Below, in pieces: positions 1-9,981 of a stretch of DNA of 64,000 nucleotides. The position numbers and the translations under genes are program-made. Position 1 is the stretch's first letter, and each line of letters opens with the position of its first letter. Source of the DNA: Nonomuraea endophytica (GTDB lineage Bacteria > Actinomycetota > Actinomycetes > Streptosporangiales > Streptosporangiaceae); assembly GCF_014203235.1 (NCBI RefSeq), contig NZ_JACHIN010000009.1, positions 251,539-315,538 of the forward strand, given 5' to 3'. The notes under the pieces were generated by a model. It was not told the DNA's origin. It did no database searches and saw only the letters and a list, made by a program, of their open reading frames with translations.

Positions 1-458
1 TCCTGCTGCAGGGCGACGACGCGCTGCTGCAGCGTGCGGATCAGCTCCAGGCCGGTGCGGTCGCCGACGTGGGCCAGGCGGGGGTACTCGTGGCCGCCGA
101 AGTTGCGCTGGCTGATCTTGCCGTCTTTGGTGCGGTCGAAGAGCGCGCCCCAGGCCTCCAGCTCCCAGACGCGGTCGGCGGCCTCCTTGGCGTGGAGCTC
201 GGCCATGCGCCAGTTGTTGAGGAACTTGCCGCCGCGCATGGTGTCGCGGAAGTGCACCATCCAGTTGTCGTCGGAGTTGACGTTGCCCATCGCGGCGGCC
301 GCGCCGCCCTCGGCCATGACCGTGTGGGCCTTGCCGAACAGGGACTTGCAGACGATCGCCGTGCGCTTGCCCTGCTGCCTGGCCTCGATCGCGGCCCGCA
401 GCCCGGCGCCGCCCGCTCCGATGACGACGACGTCGTATTCGTGACGCTCGATTTCCAC
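1..458 (-). CDS. sdhA: Succinate dehydrogenase flavoprotein subunit, Sdh1 type (partial, N-terminus only)
   Basis: This is the first ~152 codons of an SdhA/FrdA flavoprotein; the gene continues past base 1. It would oxidise succinate to fumarate with covalent FAD on the cytoplasmic face of the membrane. The GTG start at 458 is followed by VEIERHEYDVVVIGAGGAG, a Rossmann dinucleotide-binding motif (GAGGAG), then the HTVMAEGG segment expected around the FAD-linking histidine, and a HVGDRTG stretch. The sequence strongly resembles mycobacterial Sdh1 (Rv0248c type). It starts 9 bases after the stop of the membrane-anchor gene, so the two form one operon. The iron-sulfur subunit presumably lies outside the window. 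Confidence 0.9.
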   Translation of the reverse strand, partial: MEIERHEYDVVVIGAGGAGLRAAIEARQQGKRTAIVCKSLFGKAHTVMAEGGAAAAMGNVNSDDNWMVHFRDTMRGGKFLNNWRMAELHAKEAADRVWELEAWGALFDRTKDGKISQRNFGGHEYPRLAHVGDRTGLELIRTLQQRVVALQQ

Positions 459-467
459 AGGTTGTCC

Positions 468-1259
468 TTATGCGAACGGGAAGTTGACGATGCCCTTGGC
501 CACGAGCCTGACGTAGAAGTCGGCGCCCATCACCGAGAACATCGAGGCCCACGCGAGTGGCTGGTGCTTGGCGTTGAGCTTCGAGACGAATGTCCAGGCC
601 TTGTAGCGCACCGGGTGCCGGGAGAAGTGGTTCAGGCGGCCGGCGGTGATGTGCCGGCACGAGTGGCAGGACAGCGTGTACAGGTTGATCAGCACCGCGT
701 TGAGAATCAGGATCCACGTGCCGAGTCCGGTCGGCGTGTGGATGAGCGCGAGGACCGCGTCGTAGGCCAGGATCAGGCCGATGGCGATCGCCGCGTAGAA
801 GAAGTAGCGGTGGATGTTCTGGATGATCAGGGGGAACCGGGTCTCACCCGAGTACTTGCCGTGTGGCTCCTGCACCGCGCACGCCGGCGGTGAAAGCCAG
901 AACGAGCGGTAGTAGGACTTGCGGTAGTAGTAGCAGGTGAGCCGGAAACCGCCGGGCAGGCCCAGGATCAGCAGGCCGGGCGGCAGGGTGTACCAGTCGC
1001 CGAAGGGCGCCAGCCCGAGGAAGCGGGCGCCCTCGGGACAGGATGTCGCCAAACACGGCGACGAAAACGGGGCTATGTACTCGCTCGGCGCGTAGTAGTA
1101 GCTGCCGTCGAAGATCGCCCATACGCCGTAGACAAGGAATGAGCTGAGCCCGAGAAAGGTCAGCAGCGGGGCCAGCCACCAGTTATCGGTGCGAAGCGTG
1201 CGCACTTTGATCTGCGCGCGCTGTCTCCTTACCGGGCTTTCAGGCGTCGTCTGGGTCAT
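468..1259 (-). CDS. Succinate dehydrogenase membrane anchor, Sdh1 type (Rv0249c-like)
   Basis: 263 residues with about five hydrophobic segments. It matches the single large membrane subunit that precedes sdhA in mycobacterial Sdh1 operons, where it anchors the enzyme and passes electrons to menaquinone. The protein starts MTQTTPESP and has the first membrane helix around residues 30-50, then a Tyr-rich loop and His residues placed to bind haem or quinone. I chose the ATG at 1259 because GAGAGG lies 7 bases upstream; a longer reading from 1400 would add 47 residues of low-complexity sequence across the promoter. A CRP-like site lies about 127 bases upstream. Assignment rests on recognised similarity and on adjacency to sdhA. 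Confidence 0.85.
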   Translation of the reverse strand: MTQTTPESPVRRQRAQIKVRTLRTDNWWLAPLLTFLGLSSFLVYGVWAIFDGSYYYAPSEYIAPFSSPCLATSCPEGARFLGLAPFGDWYTLPPGLLILGLPGGFRLTCYYYRKSYYRSFWLSPPACAVQEPHGKYSGETRFPLIIQNIHRYFFYAAIAIGLILAYDAVLALIHTPTGLGTWILILNAVLINLYTLSCHSCRHITAGRLNHFSRHPVRYKAWTFVSKLNAKHQPLAWASMFSVMGADFYVRLVAKGIVNFPFA

Positions 1260-1385
1260 CGCGGACCTCTCCACCTCCCGCGGACCCTGCTCGCCTGGGG
1301 TCCGGGTTCGAGTCGCTGAGCGCGCGGCGTCTCCGCTCGGGCGCGCATTTGGTGGGGGATACGTTACGACGACGGCATCACGTTT

Positions 1386-1401
1386 TGTGAGAAGGGTCAC
1401 T
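1386..1401. promoter_or_regulatory. CRP/GlxR-type site upstream of the Sdh1 operon
   Basis: TGTGA-GAAGGG-TCACT matches the actinobacterial CRP/GlxR consensus TGTGA-N6-TCACA in 9 of 10 fixed positions. It lies about 127 bases upstream of the membrane-anchor start in the only sizeable gap before that operon. Cyclic-AMP receptor control of sdh is known in corynebacteria and mycobacteria; control here is inferred from the sequence match. Confidence 0.55.
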
Positions 1402-1444
1402 CACTTTTTGGATGCCCCGGTGTGATTCCTGTCACGTCCGCACG

Positions 1445-1885
1445 TCAGAGGCGGTGTCCCTGGTTCGGGAGCTTCACTACGGTCACGAAAAAATTGTCTA
1501 TTTGCCGGACAACCCGGATAAATTGGTCAAAATCTACCGGTTTGGTGACATATGCGTTTGCGTGGAGCTGGTAGCTGCGGATGATGTCCTCCTCCGCCTC
1601 CGACGTCGTCAGGATCACCACCGGGATCGAGCGCAACGCGGCATCCGCCTTCACCTCCTCCAACACCTCCATGCCGTCCATACGCGGCAGGTTGAGGTCG
1701 AGCAGGACCAGGTCCGGGCGGGGCGCGTCGGAGTAGCCCTCCTCGCGGCGCAGGAAGGCGAGCGCCTGCTCGCCGTCGTTGACCACGTGCAGGCGGTTCT
1801 TGACCTTGTTCAGCTCGAAGGCCTCCCGGGTCAGCAGGATGTCGCCCTGGTCGTCTTCGACCAGCAGCACCTCGATCGGGATCAT
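1445..1885 (-). CDS. Single-domain response regulator (Rcp1-like)
   Basis: 146 residues, a lone receiver domain with no output domain. Acidic pocket residues are in LLVEDDQGD (residues 7-15), the phosphoacceptor is Asp63 in LVLLDLNLPRMDG, the switch Thr is in ILTTSE (about 93) and the conserved Lys is Lys115 in YVTKP. The family is that of cyanobacterial Rcp1 and related bacteriophytochrome partners. The ATG at 1885 overlaps the kinase stop by 4 bases (ATGA), so it is translationally coupled to the kinase and is its probable phosphorylation target. Confidence 0.93.
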   Translation of the reverse strand: MIPIEVLLVEDDQGDILLTREAFELNKVKNRLHVVNDGEQALAFLRREEGYSDAPRPDLVLLDLNLPRMDGMEVLEEVKADAALRSIPVVILTTSEAEEDIIRSYQLHANAYVTKPVDFDQFIRVVRQIDNFFVTVVKLPNQGHRL

Positions 1886-3027
1886 GCGTCCTCTTCCGCT
1901 TCCGGCAGGGTCCAGCGGAACGTGGCTCCCGGGCCCTCCCCGTCGGGGTCGAGCCAGAGCAGTCCGCCGTGGTACTCAACGATCTTCCTGCACAGCGCCA
2001 GCCCGATGCCGGTGCCCGGGTAGACGTCGCGCGCGTGCAGCCGCTGGAAGATCAGGAAGATGCGGTCAGCGTACTTGGCCTCGACGCCGATGCCGTTGTC
2101 CGAGCAGCTGAACTCCCACATGCCGTTGTCCGTGCGCCGCGCCCCGATGTGGATGCGCGGGGGGACGTCGGAGCGGAACCTGACGGAGTTCTCCACGAGG
2201 TTCTGGAAGAGGCGGACCAGCTGTGACCTGTTGCCCACCACCTTCGGCAGGCGGTCGGAGGTGACGACCGTCTCGGTGTCCTCGATCGCCGCCGACAGGT
2301 TCTCCAGCGCCGCGTTCAGCGCCTCGCCGGTGTCGGTGACCACGCGTTCGCCGTGGACCCGGCCCACGCGGGAGAAGTCGAGCAGGTCGTTGATGAGCAC
2401 CTGCATGCGCTTGGCGCCGTCCACGGCGTAGCCGATGTACTGCTTGGCGCGGTCGTCGAGCTGCGGGGCGTACCTCTGCTCCAGCATCTGCGTGAAGCTG
2501 GCCACCTTGCGCAGCGGCTCCTGGAGGTCGTGGCTGGCCACGTAGGCGAACTGCTCCAGCTCGCCGTTGGAGCGCCGCAGTTCGTCGGCCTGCTCCTCGG
2601 CGCTGCGCCAGCCCTCCAGGATGCGCCCGCGCATCGAGTCGACGTGGGAGGCGAGCTCGGCGAGCTCGGCCGGGCGGTCGACCCGCAGCCTGCGGTTGAA
2701 GTCGCCGGCCGCGACCTCGCGCACCTGTCCGGCGAGCTGGGCCATGGGCTTGAGCACGGCGTAGCGGATCATGAACGTCAGCGCCACGGCGGCCAGGAGG
2801 ATGACGGTGAAGACCAGGATGAGGATGGTGTTCAGCTGGTCCAGCCTGGCCACGACCTCGGGGCGCGGCTGGATCGCGCGGATCTGCTCCACCATCGTCA
2901 GCGTCACGCCGACGCCGGCGGCGTAGGCCAGCGCCATGACGACGCCGGCGGCGATGAACCAGCGGGCCACGGGCAGCCGGCCGAAGCCGGTGGGCTCCTT
3001 GGCCGGTGGCAGCGGATGGAGGTTCAC
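1882..3027 (-). CDS. Membrane sensor histidine kinase (HAMP-HisKA-HATPase)
   Basis: 381 residues. Two membrane helices (about 22-44 and 67-89) enclose a very short extracytoplasmic loop. A HAMP domain follows (90-143), then HisKA with His166 in YVASHDLQEPLRKV, typical of phytochrome-like kinases, and an ATPase domain with N-box NLVENSVRF, CSDNGIGV and GTGIGLAL. The GTG start at 3027 is preceded by AGGAGAG and overlaps the upstream phosphatase stop by 4 bases; a longer frame upstream is only antisense-like Arg-rich sequence. The tiny loop suggests that it senses the membrane or an internal signal. Its partner is probably the receiver encoded immediately downstream, and possibly also the REC domain of the phosphatase. 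Confidence 0.93.
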   Translation of the reverse strand: MNLHPLPPAKEPTGFGRLPVARWFIAAGVVMALAYAAGVGVTLTMVEQIRAIQPRPEVVARLDQLNTILILVFTVILLAAVALTFMIRYAVLKPMAQLAGQVREVAAGDFNRRLRVDRPAELAELASHVDSMRGRILEGWRSAEEQADELRRSNGELEQFAYVASHDLQEPLRKVASFTQMLEQRYAPQLDDRAKQYIGYAVDGAKRMQVLINDLLDFSRVGRVHGERVVTDTGEALNAALENLSAAIEDTETVVTSDRLPKVVGNRSQLVRLFQNLVENSVRFRSDVPPRIHIGARRTDNGMWEFSCSDNGIGVEAKYADRIFLIFQRLHARDVYPGTGIGLALCRKIVEYHGGLLWLDPDGEGPGATFRWTLPEAEEDA

Positions 3028-4145
3028 GGCGCTCTCCTCTGGACGAGGACCACGGCCAGGTCGTCGGTGAGGGTTCCGACGTGCCGGATCAGCCGGTCGA
3101 GGTCGACGTGGCCGTGCTCGCGCACCAACTCCACGAGCCCGTCGACGCCCAGCTGGTCCTGCTCCACGGCCGCCTCGATGAGGCCGTCCGTGTAGAGCAT
3201 GAGGGACCACTCCTCGCCCAGGGGCACGTCGATGGCGTGCCATTCGGCGTCGTGGAAGATGCCCAGCGGCGGCCCCGACGGGCCCTCGCCGATGGCGGTG
3301 ACCACGCCGTCGCGGATCAGCACCGGTGGCGGGTGGCCGACGACGCGCAGCTCGGCGTGGGTGAGATCGGGGGTGAGGGTGGCGGTGCAGAGCGTGGTGT
3401 AGATCTCCGGCGCCTTGCGCTCGACCCTGAGCAGCGCGTCCATCGTGCGCAGCATGACGTCCCCGGTCCGCCCGGCCAGCACCAGCGTGCGCCAGGCGAT
3501 GCGCAGCGCGACGCCGAGCGCGGCCTCGTCGGGGCCGTGCCCGCACACGTCGCCGACCACGATGTGCACCGAGCCGTCCGGCGTCTGCACGGTGTCGTAG
3601 AAGTCGCCGGCGAGCAGGGCGCCCTGGCTGCCGGGCAGGTAGCGGGTGGTGTGCTCGATCGTGTCGCCGCTCAGCAGCGGGACGGGCAGCAGGCCGCGTT
3701 CGAGCCGGGCGTTCTCCTGGGCGCTCACCTCCGCCTTCACCAGCATCCGCTGGGTGCGCCTGCGCTCCATGGAGTAGCGGATCGAGCGGACCAGCAGGCG
3801 GGCGGTGATGTCCTGCTTGACCAGGTAGTCCTGGGCGCCGGCCTGCACCGCGGCCACGCCGACGTGCGCGTCGCTGGTCCCGGTCAGCACCAGCACCGCG
3901 GCGTGCGGCGCGGCCGCCAGCACCTGCTCCAGGGCCTCAAGCCCGCTGGCGTCCGGTAGTGACAGGTCGACGAGCACGCACTGCACGTCCGCGGTGAGCT
4001 TGGGCAGGCCCTCCGCCAGGCTGCGCGCCCAGGTGATGCGCGGCGGCGCGTCTGCTTCCTTAAGCAGCTCCTCGACCAAGAAGGCATCACCGTCGTCGTC
4101 CTCGATGAGGACGAGGGTGAGCGTCTCAGATAGTGAAGCCGTCAC
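3024..4145 (-). CDS. Response regulator with PP2C-type (RsbU/SpoIIE) serine phosphatase output
   Basis: 373 residues. The N-terminal receiver (about 8-125) has LIEDDDGD, phosphoacceptor Asp60 (VLVDLSLPDASG) and Lys110 (DYLVKQ). A short coiled linker (about 125-165) follows, then a PPM/PP2C phosphatase domain with metal-binding GDFYD, GDVCGHG and TDGLIEA motifs. Such proteins dephosphorylate anti-sigma-factor antagonists (STAS proteins) in partner-switching pathways. GTG at 4145 is preceded by GGAGAGGG. It is the first gene of a three-gene operon with 4-base overlaps. No anti-sigma kinase or STAS gene is visible nearby, so its substrate must be encoded elsewhere. Confidence 0.92.
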   Translation of the reverse strand: MTASLSETLTLVLIEDDDGDAFLVEELLKEADAPPRITWARSLAEGLPKLTADVQCVLVDLSLPDASGLEALEQVLAAAPHAAVLVLTGTSDAHVGVAAVQAGAQDYLVKQDITARLLVRSIRYSMERRRTQRMLVKAEVSAQENARLERGLLPVPLLSGDTIEHTTRYLPGSQGALLAGDFYDTVQTPDGSVHIVVGDVCGHGPDEAALGVALRIAWRTLVLAGRTGDVMLRTMDALLRVERKAPEIYTTLCTATLTPDLTHAELRVVGHPPPVLIRDGVVTAIGEGPSGPPLGIFHDAEWHAIDVPLGEEWSLMLYTDGLIEAAVEQDQLGVDGLVELVREHGHVDLDRLIRHVGTLTDDLAVVLVQRRAP

Positions 4146-4182
4146 GCACTGCCCTCTCCACTGCCTCGTAGCGATCGCTGGT

Positions 4183-5148
4183 TCATTCTGCGATGAGCTC
4201 GACCCCTTGCGGAAGCGTCCCTTCGTGCGCGGCCTCGACGAGAAATGTCCGCAGAGTAGCGCGGAACGCCTGCGCCGCGCGGGTGGGTTCGACGTCCTTG
4301 CGGTTGGCCAGCGCGATCGTGCGGCTCAGGCCCGGTGGCGCCAGGGGGGTGCCGGTCAGCCCCGGCCTCCCGTCGAGCACCATCGACGGCACCACGGCCA
4401 CGCCCAGCCCCGCCTCCACGAACCGCAGCACCGCGTCCATCTCGCCGCCCTCGACCGCGAAGCGCGGCTCGAATCCCGCCTGACGGCAGGCCGCGAGCGT
4501 GGCCTCGCGCAGGTCGTAGCCGCGCCGGAACATCACCATCGGCCGTCCGCGCAGGTCCTCGATCCGCACGTACGGCCGGCGGATCGCCATGTCGTCACCC
4601 GGAGGCCCGGCCCGCCGGTGGCTGGGGGAGACGACGACCAGGTTCTCCCGCAGGATCTCCTCGGTCACCAGTGAGGGATCGTCGTGCTGGAGCGGCGTGA
4701 TGATCAGCGAGAGGTCGATCTGCCCGCGGGCCAGCGCCCTGACCAGGTCGCGCGAGCCGCCCTCCTCGACGTGGAGCCGGATGCCCGGATAGTCGCGGTG
4801 GAAGCGGGCCAGCGCGTCGGCCAGCAGTCCGGCGCACAGGGACGGGGTGGCGCCCAGCCGTACGCGGCCGCGGCGCAGCCCGGCCAGCTCGGCCACCTCC
4901 TGCCGGGCGGTGTCGGCGTCGGCGAGCATGCGGCGGGCCAGCGGCAGGAGCGCCTCGCCGGCGGGGGTGAGCGTGACGTTCCCGCGCGCGCGGGAGAACA
5001 GCGGCGCGCCGAGTTCGGTCTCCAGGGCCTTGATCTGCTTGCTCAGCGACGGCTGGGCCACGCGCATGCTCTCGGCGGCCTGGGTGAAGTGCCTGGTCTC
5101 GGCTACCGCGACGAAATAGGCGAGCTGCTGCAATTGCATGATCTCCAT
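4183..5148 (-). CDS. LysR-family transcriptional regulator
   Basis: 321 residues. The N-terminal winged helix (about 4-65) reads LAYFVAVAETRHFTQAAESM, with SLSKQIKALE as the recognition helix, followed by a periplasmic-binding-fold effector domain (about 90-300). It is transcribed divergently from the sdhCAB operon, the classic arrangement for a LysR regulator and its target. Its start codon at 5148 lies inside an ATAGC-N5-GCTAT inverted repeat, and a second copy lies between the genes, so self-repression plus control of sdhCAB is likely. The effector is unknown. Start could also be the in-frame ATG three codons later. Confidence 0.93.
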   Translation of the reverse strand: MEIMQLQQLAYFVAVAETRHFTQAAESMRVAQPSLSKQIKALETELGAPLFSRARGNVTLTPAGEALLPLARRMLADADTARQEVAELAGLRRGRVRLGATPSLCAGLLADALARFHRDYPGIRLHVEEGGSRDLVRALARGQIDLSLIITPLQHDDPSLVTEEILRENLVVVSPSHRRAGPPGDDMAIRRPYVRIEDLRGRPMVMFRRGYDLREATLAACRQAGFEPRFAVEGGEMDAVLRFVEAGLGVAVVPSMVLDGRPGLTGTPLAPPGLSRTIALANRKDVEPTRAAQAFRATLRTFLVEAAHEGTLPQGVELIAE

Positions 5149-5161
5149 AGCTTACGGCTAT
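5147..5161. promoter_or_regulatory. LysR-type operator 1, overlapping the regulator start
   Basis: ATAGC-TTACG-GCTAT is a perfect inverted repeat of LysR-box form. It covers the start codon of the LysR gene (5146-5148). A second copy of the same arms lies 84 bases away (centre to centre), nearer sdhC. Confidence 0.6.
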
Positions 5162-5229
5162 CGCCAGGCTGTGATTTTGCTCGCACGCGTGCTTTGTGGA
5201 TTTTGCGGCAGCCGTACTAAACCAAGGCT

Positions 5230-5246
5230 CATAGCTCTTGGCTATG
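5230..5246. promoter_or_regulatory. LysR-type operator 2, upstream of sdhCAB
   Basis: CATAGC-TCTTG-GCTATG is a perfect 6-base-arm inverted repeat with the same arms and the same 5-base spacer as the copy at 5147. It lies 59 bases before the sdhC start, placed to control the sdhCAB promoter. Confidence 0.62.
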
Positions 5247-5304
5247 GAAACCAGATCCATGATGACTTGGACGGATCATTCCTGGATACCTAGCGTTCCA
5301 AGAT

Positions 5305-6071
5305 GTGACTGCCACGATTGAGCGCGGGGCCGCGACGGCGCCCGTGAGTCCCCCCAAGACGGAAGCCGGGAAGACCCCTGCTCCGCCAACGCCCAAGAAG
5401 TCCCGCGGGTTCCTGAGCTCGTCGAACGGCAGGAAAGTCATCATGGCCGTCACGGGCGCCGTGATGGTGGGCTTCCTCGCCCTGCACATGCTGGGCAACC
5501 TGAAGATCTTCTACGGCCGCGAGTCGTTCAACGAGTACGCGCACTGGCTGCGGACGCTGCTGCAGCCGTTCCTGCCGTACCGGGGAGTGCTGACCCTGCT
5601 GGAGATCGGCCTCTTCCTGGCCGTGGTCCTGCACATGTGGGCGGCCATCACGCTGACCCGCCGCGCGCGCAAGGCCAGGCCGGTGAAGTACGTGGCCAAG
5701 AAGTCGCAGGCCACCGGCTATGCCACGCACATCATGCGCTGGGGTGGCGTCACCATCGCGCTCTACATCGTCTGGCACCTGCTCGACCTGACCTTCGGCG
5801 TGGTCAACCCCGCCGGGTTCAACTCCGCGCCCGCCGACCGCATGATCGAGGGCTTCCAGCCCGGCCGCTGGTGGGTCACGGCCGTCTACGTGATCGCCAT
5901 CATCCTGGTCGGCCTGCACCTGCGGCACGGCATCTGGTCGGCCTTCCAGACGCTCGGCTGGGTCAAGGGCGAGCGCCGCCGGATCGTGAAGCTGGGCGCG
6001 CTGGCCTTCTCGGCCGTGCTCGTGCTCGGGTTCCTCGCGCCGCCGCTGGCCATCATGTTCGGAGTAGTCAA

Positions 6072-6075
<4 letters not shown>
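5305..6075 (+). CDS. sdhC: Succinate dehydrogenase/fumarate reductase cytochrome b subunit
   Basis: 256 residues with five membrane helices after a ~38-residue Pro/Lys-rich hydrophilic N-terminus. It belongs to the single-polypeptide di-haem cytochrome b558 family (TIGR02046 type) that anchors SdhAB and transfers electrons to menaquinone. Conserved His residues occur in LHMLGNLKIF, VVLHMW, IVWHLLDL and GLHLRHG and should ligate the two haems. The GTG start at 5305 has no good ribosome site, so a leaderless message is possible. The last base pairs overlap the sdhA start (GTGA). Confidence 0.93.
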
Positions 6076-7996
<1,921 letters not shown>

Positions 7997-7997
<1 letters not shown>

Positions 7998-8734
7998 TGG
8001 ATCTCACCCTCAAGGTATGGCGGCAGAGCGGTCCGGACGACGCCGGGCGCATGGTCACCTACCTGGCCAAGGACGTCTCTCCGGACATGTCCTTCCTGGA
8101 GATGCTCGACGTCGTGAACGAGAAGCTGATCCTGGAGGGCGACGACCCGATCGCCTTCGACCACGACTGCCGCGAGGGCATCTGCGGCATGTGCGGCATG
8201 GTCATCAACGGCGTGGCCCACGGCGAGCAGCGCGCCACGACGACGTGCCAGCTCCACATGCGCCACTTCGAGGACGGCGCCGAGATCACCATCGAGCCGT
8301 GGCGGGCCGCTCCCTTCCCGGTCATCAAGGACCTGGTCGTGGACCGCAGCGCGTTCGACCGCATCATCCAGGCGGGCGGCTTCGTCTCGGTCCCGGCCGG
8401 TTCGGCGCCGGACGCGCACGCGGTCCCGGTCCGCAAGGAGGACGCCGACGACGCCTTCGACGCGGCGACCTGCATCGGCTGCGGCGCCTGTGTGGCGGCC
8501 TGCCCGAACGGCTCGGCGTCGCTGTTCACCGCGGCCAAGATCACCCACCTGTCGCTGCTGCCGCAGGGCCAGCCCGAGCGCCTCATCCGCGCCAAGGCGA
8601 TGGTGGACCAGATGGACGCCGAGGGCTTCGGCGGCTGCACCAACACCGGCGAGTGCACGGCGGTCTGCCCGAAGGGGATCCCGCTGGACACCATCGCCCA
8701 GATGAACACCGACTACCTGAAGGCCAGCAGGTAG
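7997..8734 (+). CDS. sdhB: Succinate dehydrogenase/fumarate reductase iron-sulfur subunit
   Basis: 245 residues. The N-terminal ferredoxin fold carries the [2Fe-2S] cysteines in CREGICGMCGM and a later Cys in TTTCQLHM. The C-terminal half carries CIGCGACVAACP and CTNTGECTAVCPKGIP for the [4Fe-4S] and [3Fe-4S] clusters. Its ATG overlaps the sdhA stop by one base (TAATG). It relays electrons from SdhA to the cytochrome b subunit. A strong hairpin terminator follows 11 bases after the stop, closing the operon. Confidence 0.96.
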
Positions 8735-8745
8735 CAGTCCTGGAG

Positions 8746-8779
8746 AAGGCCGCACACCGGAGGGGGGTGCGGCCTTTTT
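8746..8779 (+). terminator. Intrinsic terminator of sdhCAB
   Basis: A 10-base perfect stem AAGGCCGCAC / GTGCGGCCTT (8746-8755 with 8767-8776) with an 11-base loop runs directly into a T tract. Confidence 0.92.
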
Positions 8780-8790
8780 CACGCCCATGA

Positions 8791-8825
8791 GTGAACGGTG
8801 TAAACTATGTGATTACAGTGTTCAC
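8791..8825. promoter_or_regulatory. Operator-like dyad upstream of the ferredoxin-reductase gene
   Basis: GTGAACGGTGTAA (8791-8803) and TTACAGTGTTCAC (8813-8825) are inverted repeats with 11 of 13 positions matching, around a 9-base centre. Arms of this GTGAAC..TGTAA form are common in TetR-family operators. The dyad ends 16 bases before the TTG start chosen for the downstream gene. No TetR gene is in the window, so the regulator would act in trans. Confidence 0.5.
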
Positions 8826-8841
8826 TGGACTGGGGGCGGCA

Positions 8842-9981
8842 TTGAACGTGCTCATCGTGGGCGCCTCGATCGGCGGCCTGACCGTGGCGGAGGTGCTGCG
8901 CCGCAGGGGGTTCGACGGCGCGATCACGCTCGTGGGGGAGGAACGCCACCCGCCCTACGACCGGCCGCCGCTGTCCAAGCAGGTCCTCACCGGGTCCTGG
9001 CCGGCCGAGCGCACCCGGCTGCTCGGCAGCGACGCGCTCGACGGGCTGGGCGTGGAGTGGGTGCTCGGGCGGCGGGCCGTACACCTGGATCGGGGTGGGC
9101 GGGTGGTGGCGCTGGACGACGGGCGGCGGCTGCCGTACGACCGGCTGGTGATCGCGACCGGGCTGACGCCGCGGCTGCTGCCGGGCCAGCCCGTGCTGGA
9201 CGGGCTGCGCACGCTGCGCACCATCGACGACGCGCTGGCGCTGCGCGGGGAGCTGAAGGACGCCGCGCGGGTGGCGGTGGTCGGCGCGGGGGTGCTGGGG
9301 TGCGAGGTCGCCGCAGGCGCGCGCACGCTCGGCCTGGAGGTGACGCTGGTCGATCCGGCGCCGGCCCCCATGGCCCGGCACCTGGGCGCCAGGCTCGGCG
9401 CGCTGGTCGCCCGCACGCACCGCGGGCACGGCGTGGACGTGCGGGTCAGCAGCGAGGTCCACGCCTTCACCGGTACGGCCGGCCGCGTCGACGGCCTCGA
9501 ACTGACGGGCGGCGAGAAGATCCGCGCGGACCTGGTGATCGTGACCATAGGCGCGATCCCGGCCACCGGCTGGCTGATCGGCAGCGGCCTCGACCTCAGC
9601 GACGGCGTCACCTGCGACGCCTACGGCCAGGCGGCCCCCGGCGTCTACGCGGTCGGCGACGTGGCCCGCTTCCCGACAGGCCGTGTGGAGAGCCGGACGA
9701 ACGCCACGGAACAGGCCGTGGCCGTCGCGGGCAACATCCTCGGCGACGAGCGCCCGTTCTCCTCGATTCCGTACTTCTGGACCGACCAATACGACGTGAA
9801 GCTCCAGATACACGGCCGGATCGGCCACGACGACCGGATCCGCTGGATCGAGGGCGAACCTGGCGCCGGCCGCTGGGTCGCCCTGGCGGAGAACGGCGAC
9901 GAGGTGACCGCGGCCATCGGCTGGAAGCACGCCAGGGGCGTCCGCCTGGCCCGCGAGCAGATCTCCGCGCTCAGCCGGTGA
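8842..9981 (+). CDS. NAD(P)/FAD-dependent ferredoxin (rubredoxin) reductase-like oxidoreductase
   Basis: About 379 residues. The FAD-binding motif VLIVGASIGG is at the N-terminus, an NAD(P)H-binding motif VAVVGAGVLGCEVAA in the middle, and a second FAD motif GVYAVGDVARF near residue 270; the C-terminal domain (about 310-379) is of the reductase type. Such enzymes reduce ferredoxins that feed cytochrome P450s or Rieske oxygenases. No P450 or ferredoxin partner is adjacent. I chose the TTG at 8842 (GGGGGCGG upstream) because a GTG at 8791 would place the first 17 codons across an operator-like dyad. Its 3' end overlaps that of the convergent phosphotransferase gene by 11 bases. Confidence 0.85.
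   Translation: MNVLIVGASIGGLTVAEVLRRRGFDGAITLVGEERHPPYDRPPLSKQVLTGSWPAERTRLLGSDALDGLGVEWVLGRRAVHLDRGGRVVALDDGRRLPYDRLVIATGLTPRLLPGQPVLDGLRTLRTIDDALALRGELKDAARVAVVGAGVLGCEVAAGARTLGLEVTLVDPAPAPMARHLGARLGALVARTHRGHGVDVRVSSEVHAFTGTAGRVDGLELTGGEKIRADLVIVTIGAIPATGWLIGSGLDLSDGVTCDAYGQAAPGVYAVGDVARFPTGRVESRTNATEQAVAVAGNILGDERPFSSIPYFWTDQYDVKLQIHGRIGHDDRIRWIEGEPGAGRWVALAENGDEVTAAIGWKHARGVRLAREQISALSR

Noticed and set aside
2353..3195. Long plus-strand open frames opposite the kinase and phosphatase genes
   Set aside because: They are antisense shadows caused by high GC; they have no start signals, are Arg/Pro/His/Val-rich and match no family, while the minus strand encodes clear domains.
8791..8841. 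GTG at 8791 as start of the ferredoxin-reductase gene
   Set aside because: The extra 17 codons lie on an operator-like dyad and the flavin motif begins directly after the TTG at 8842.
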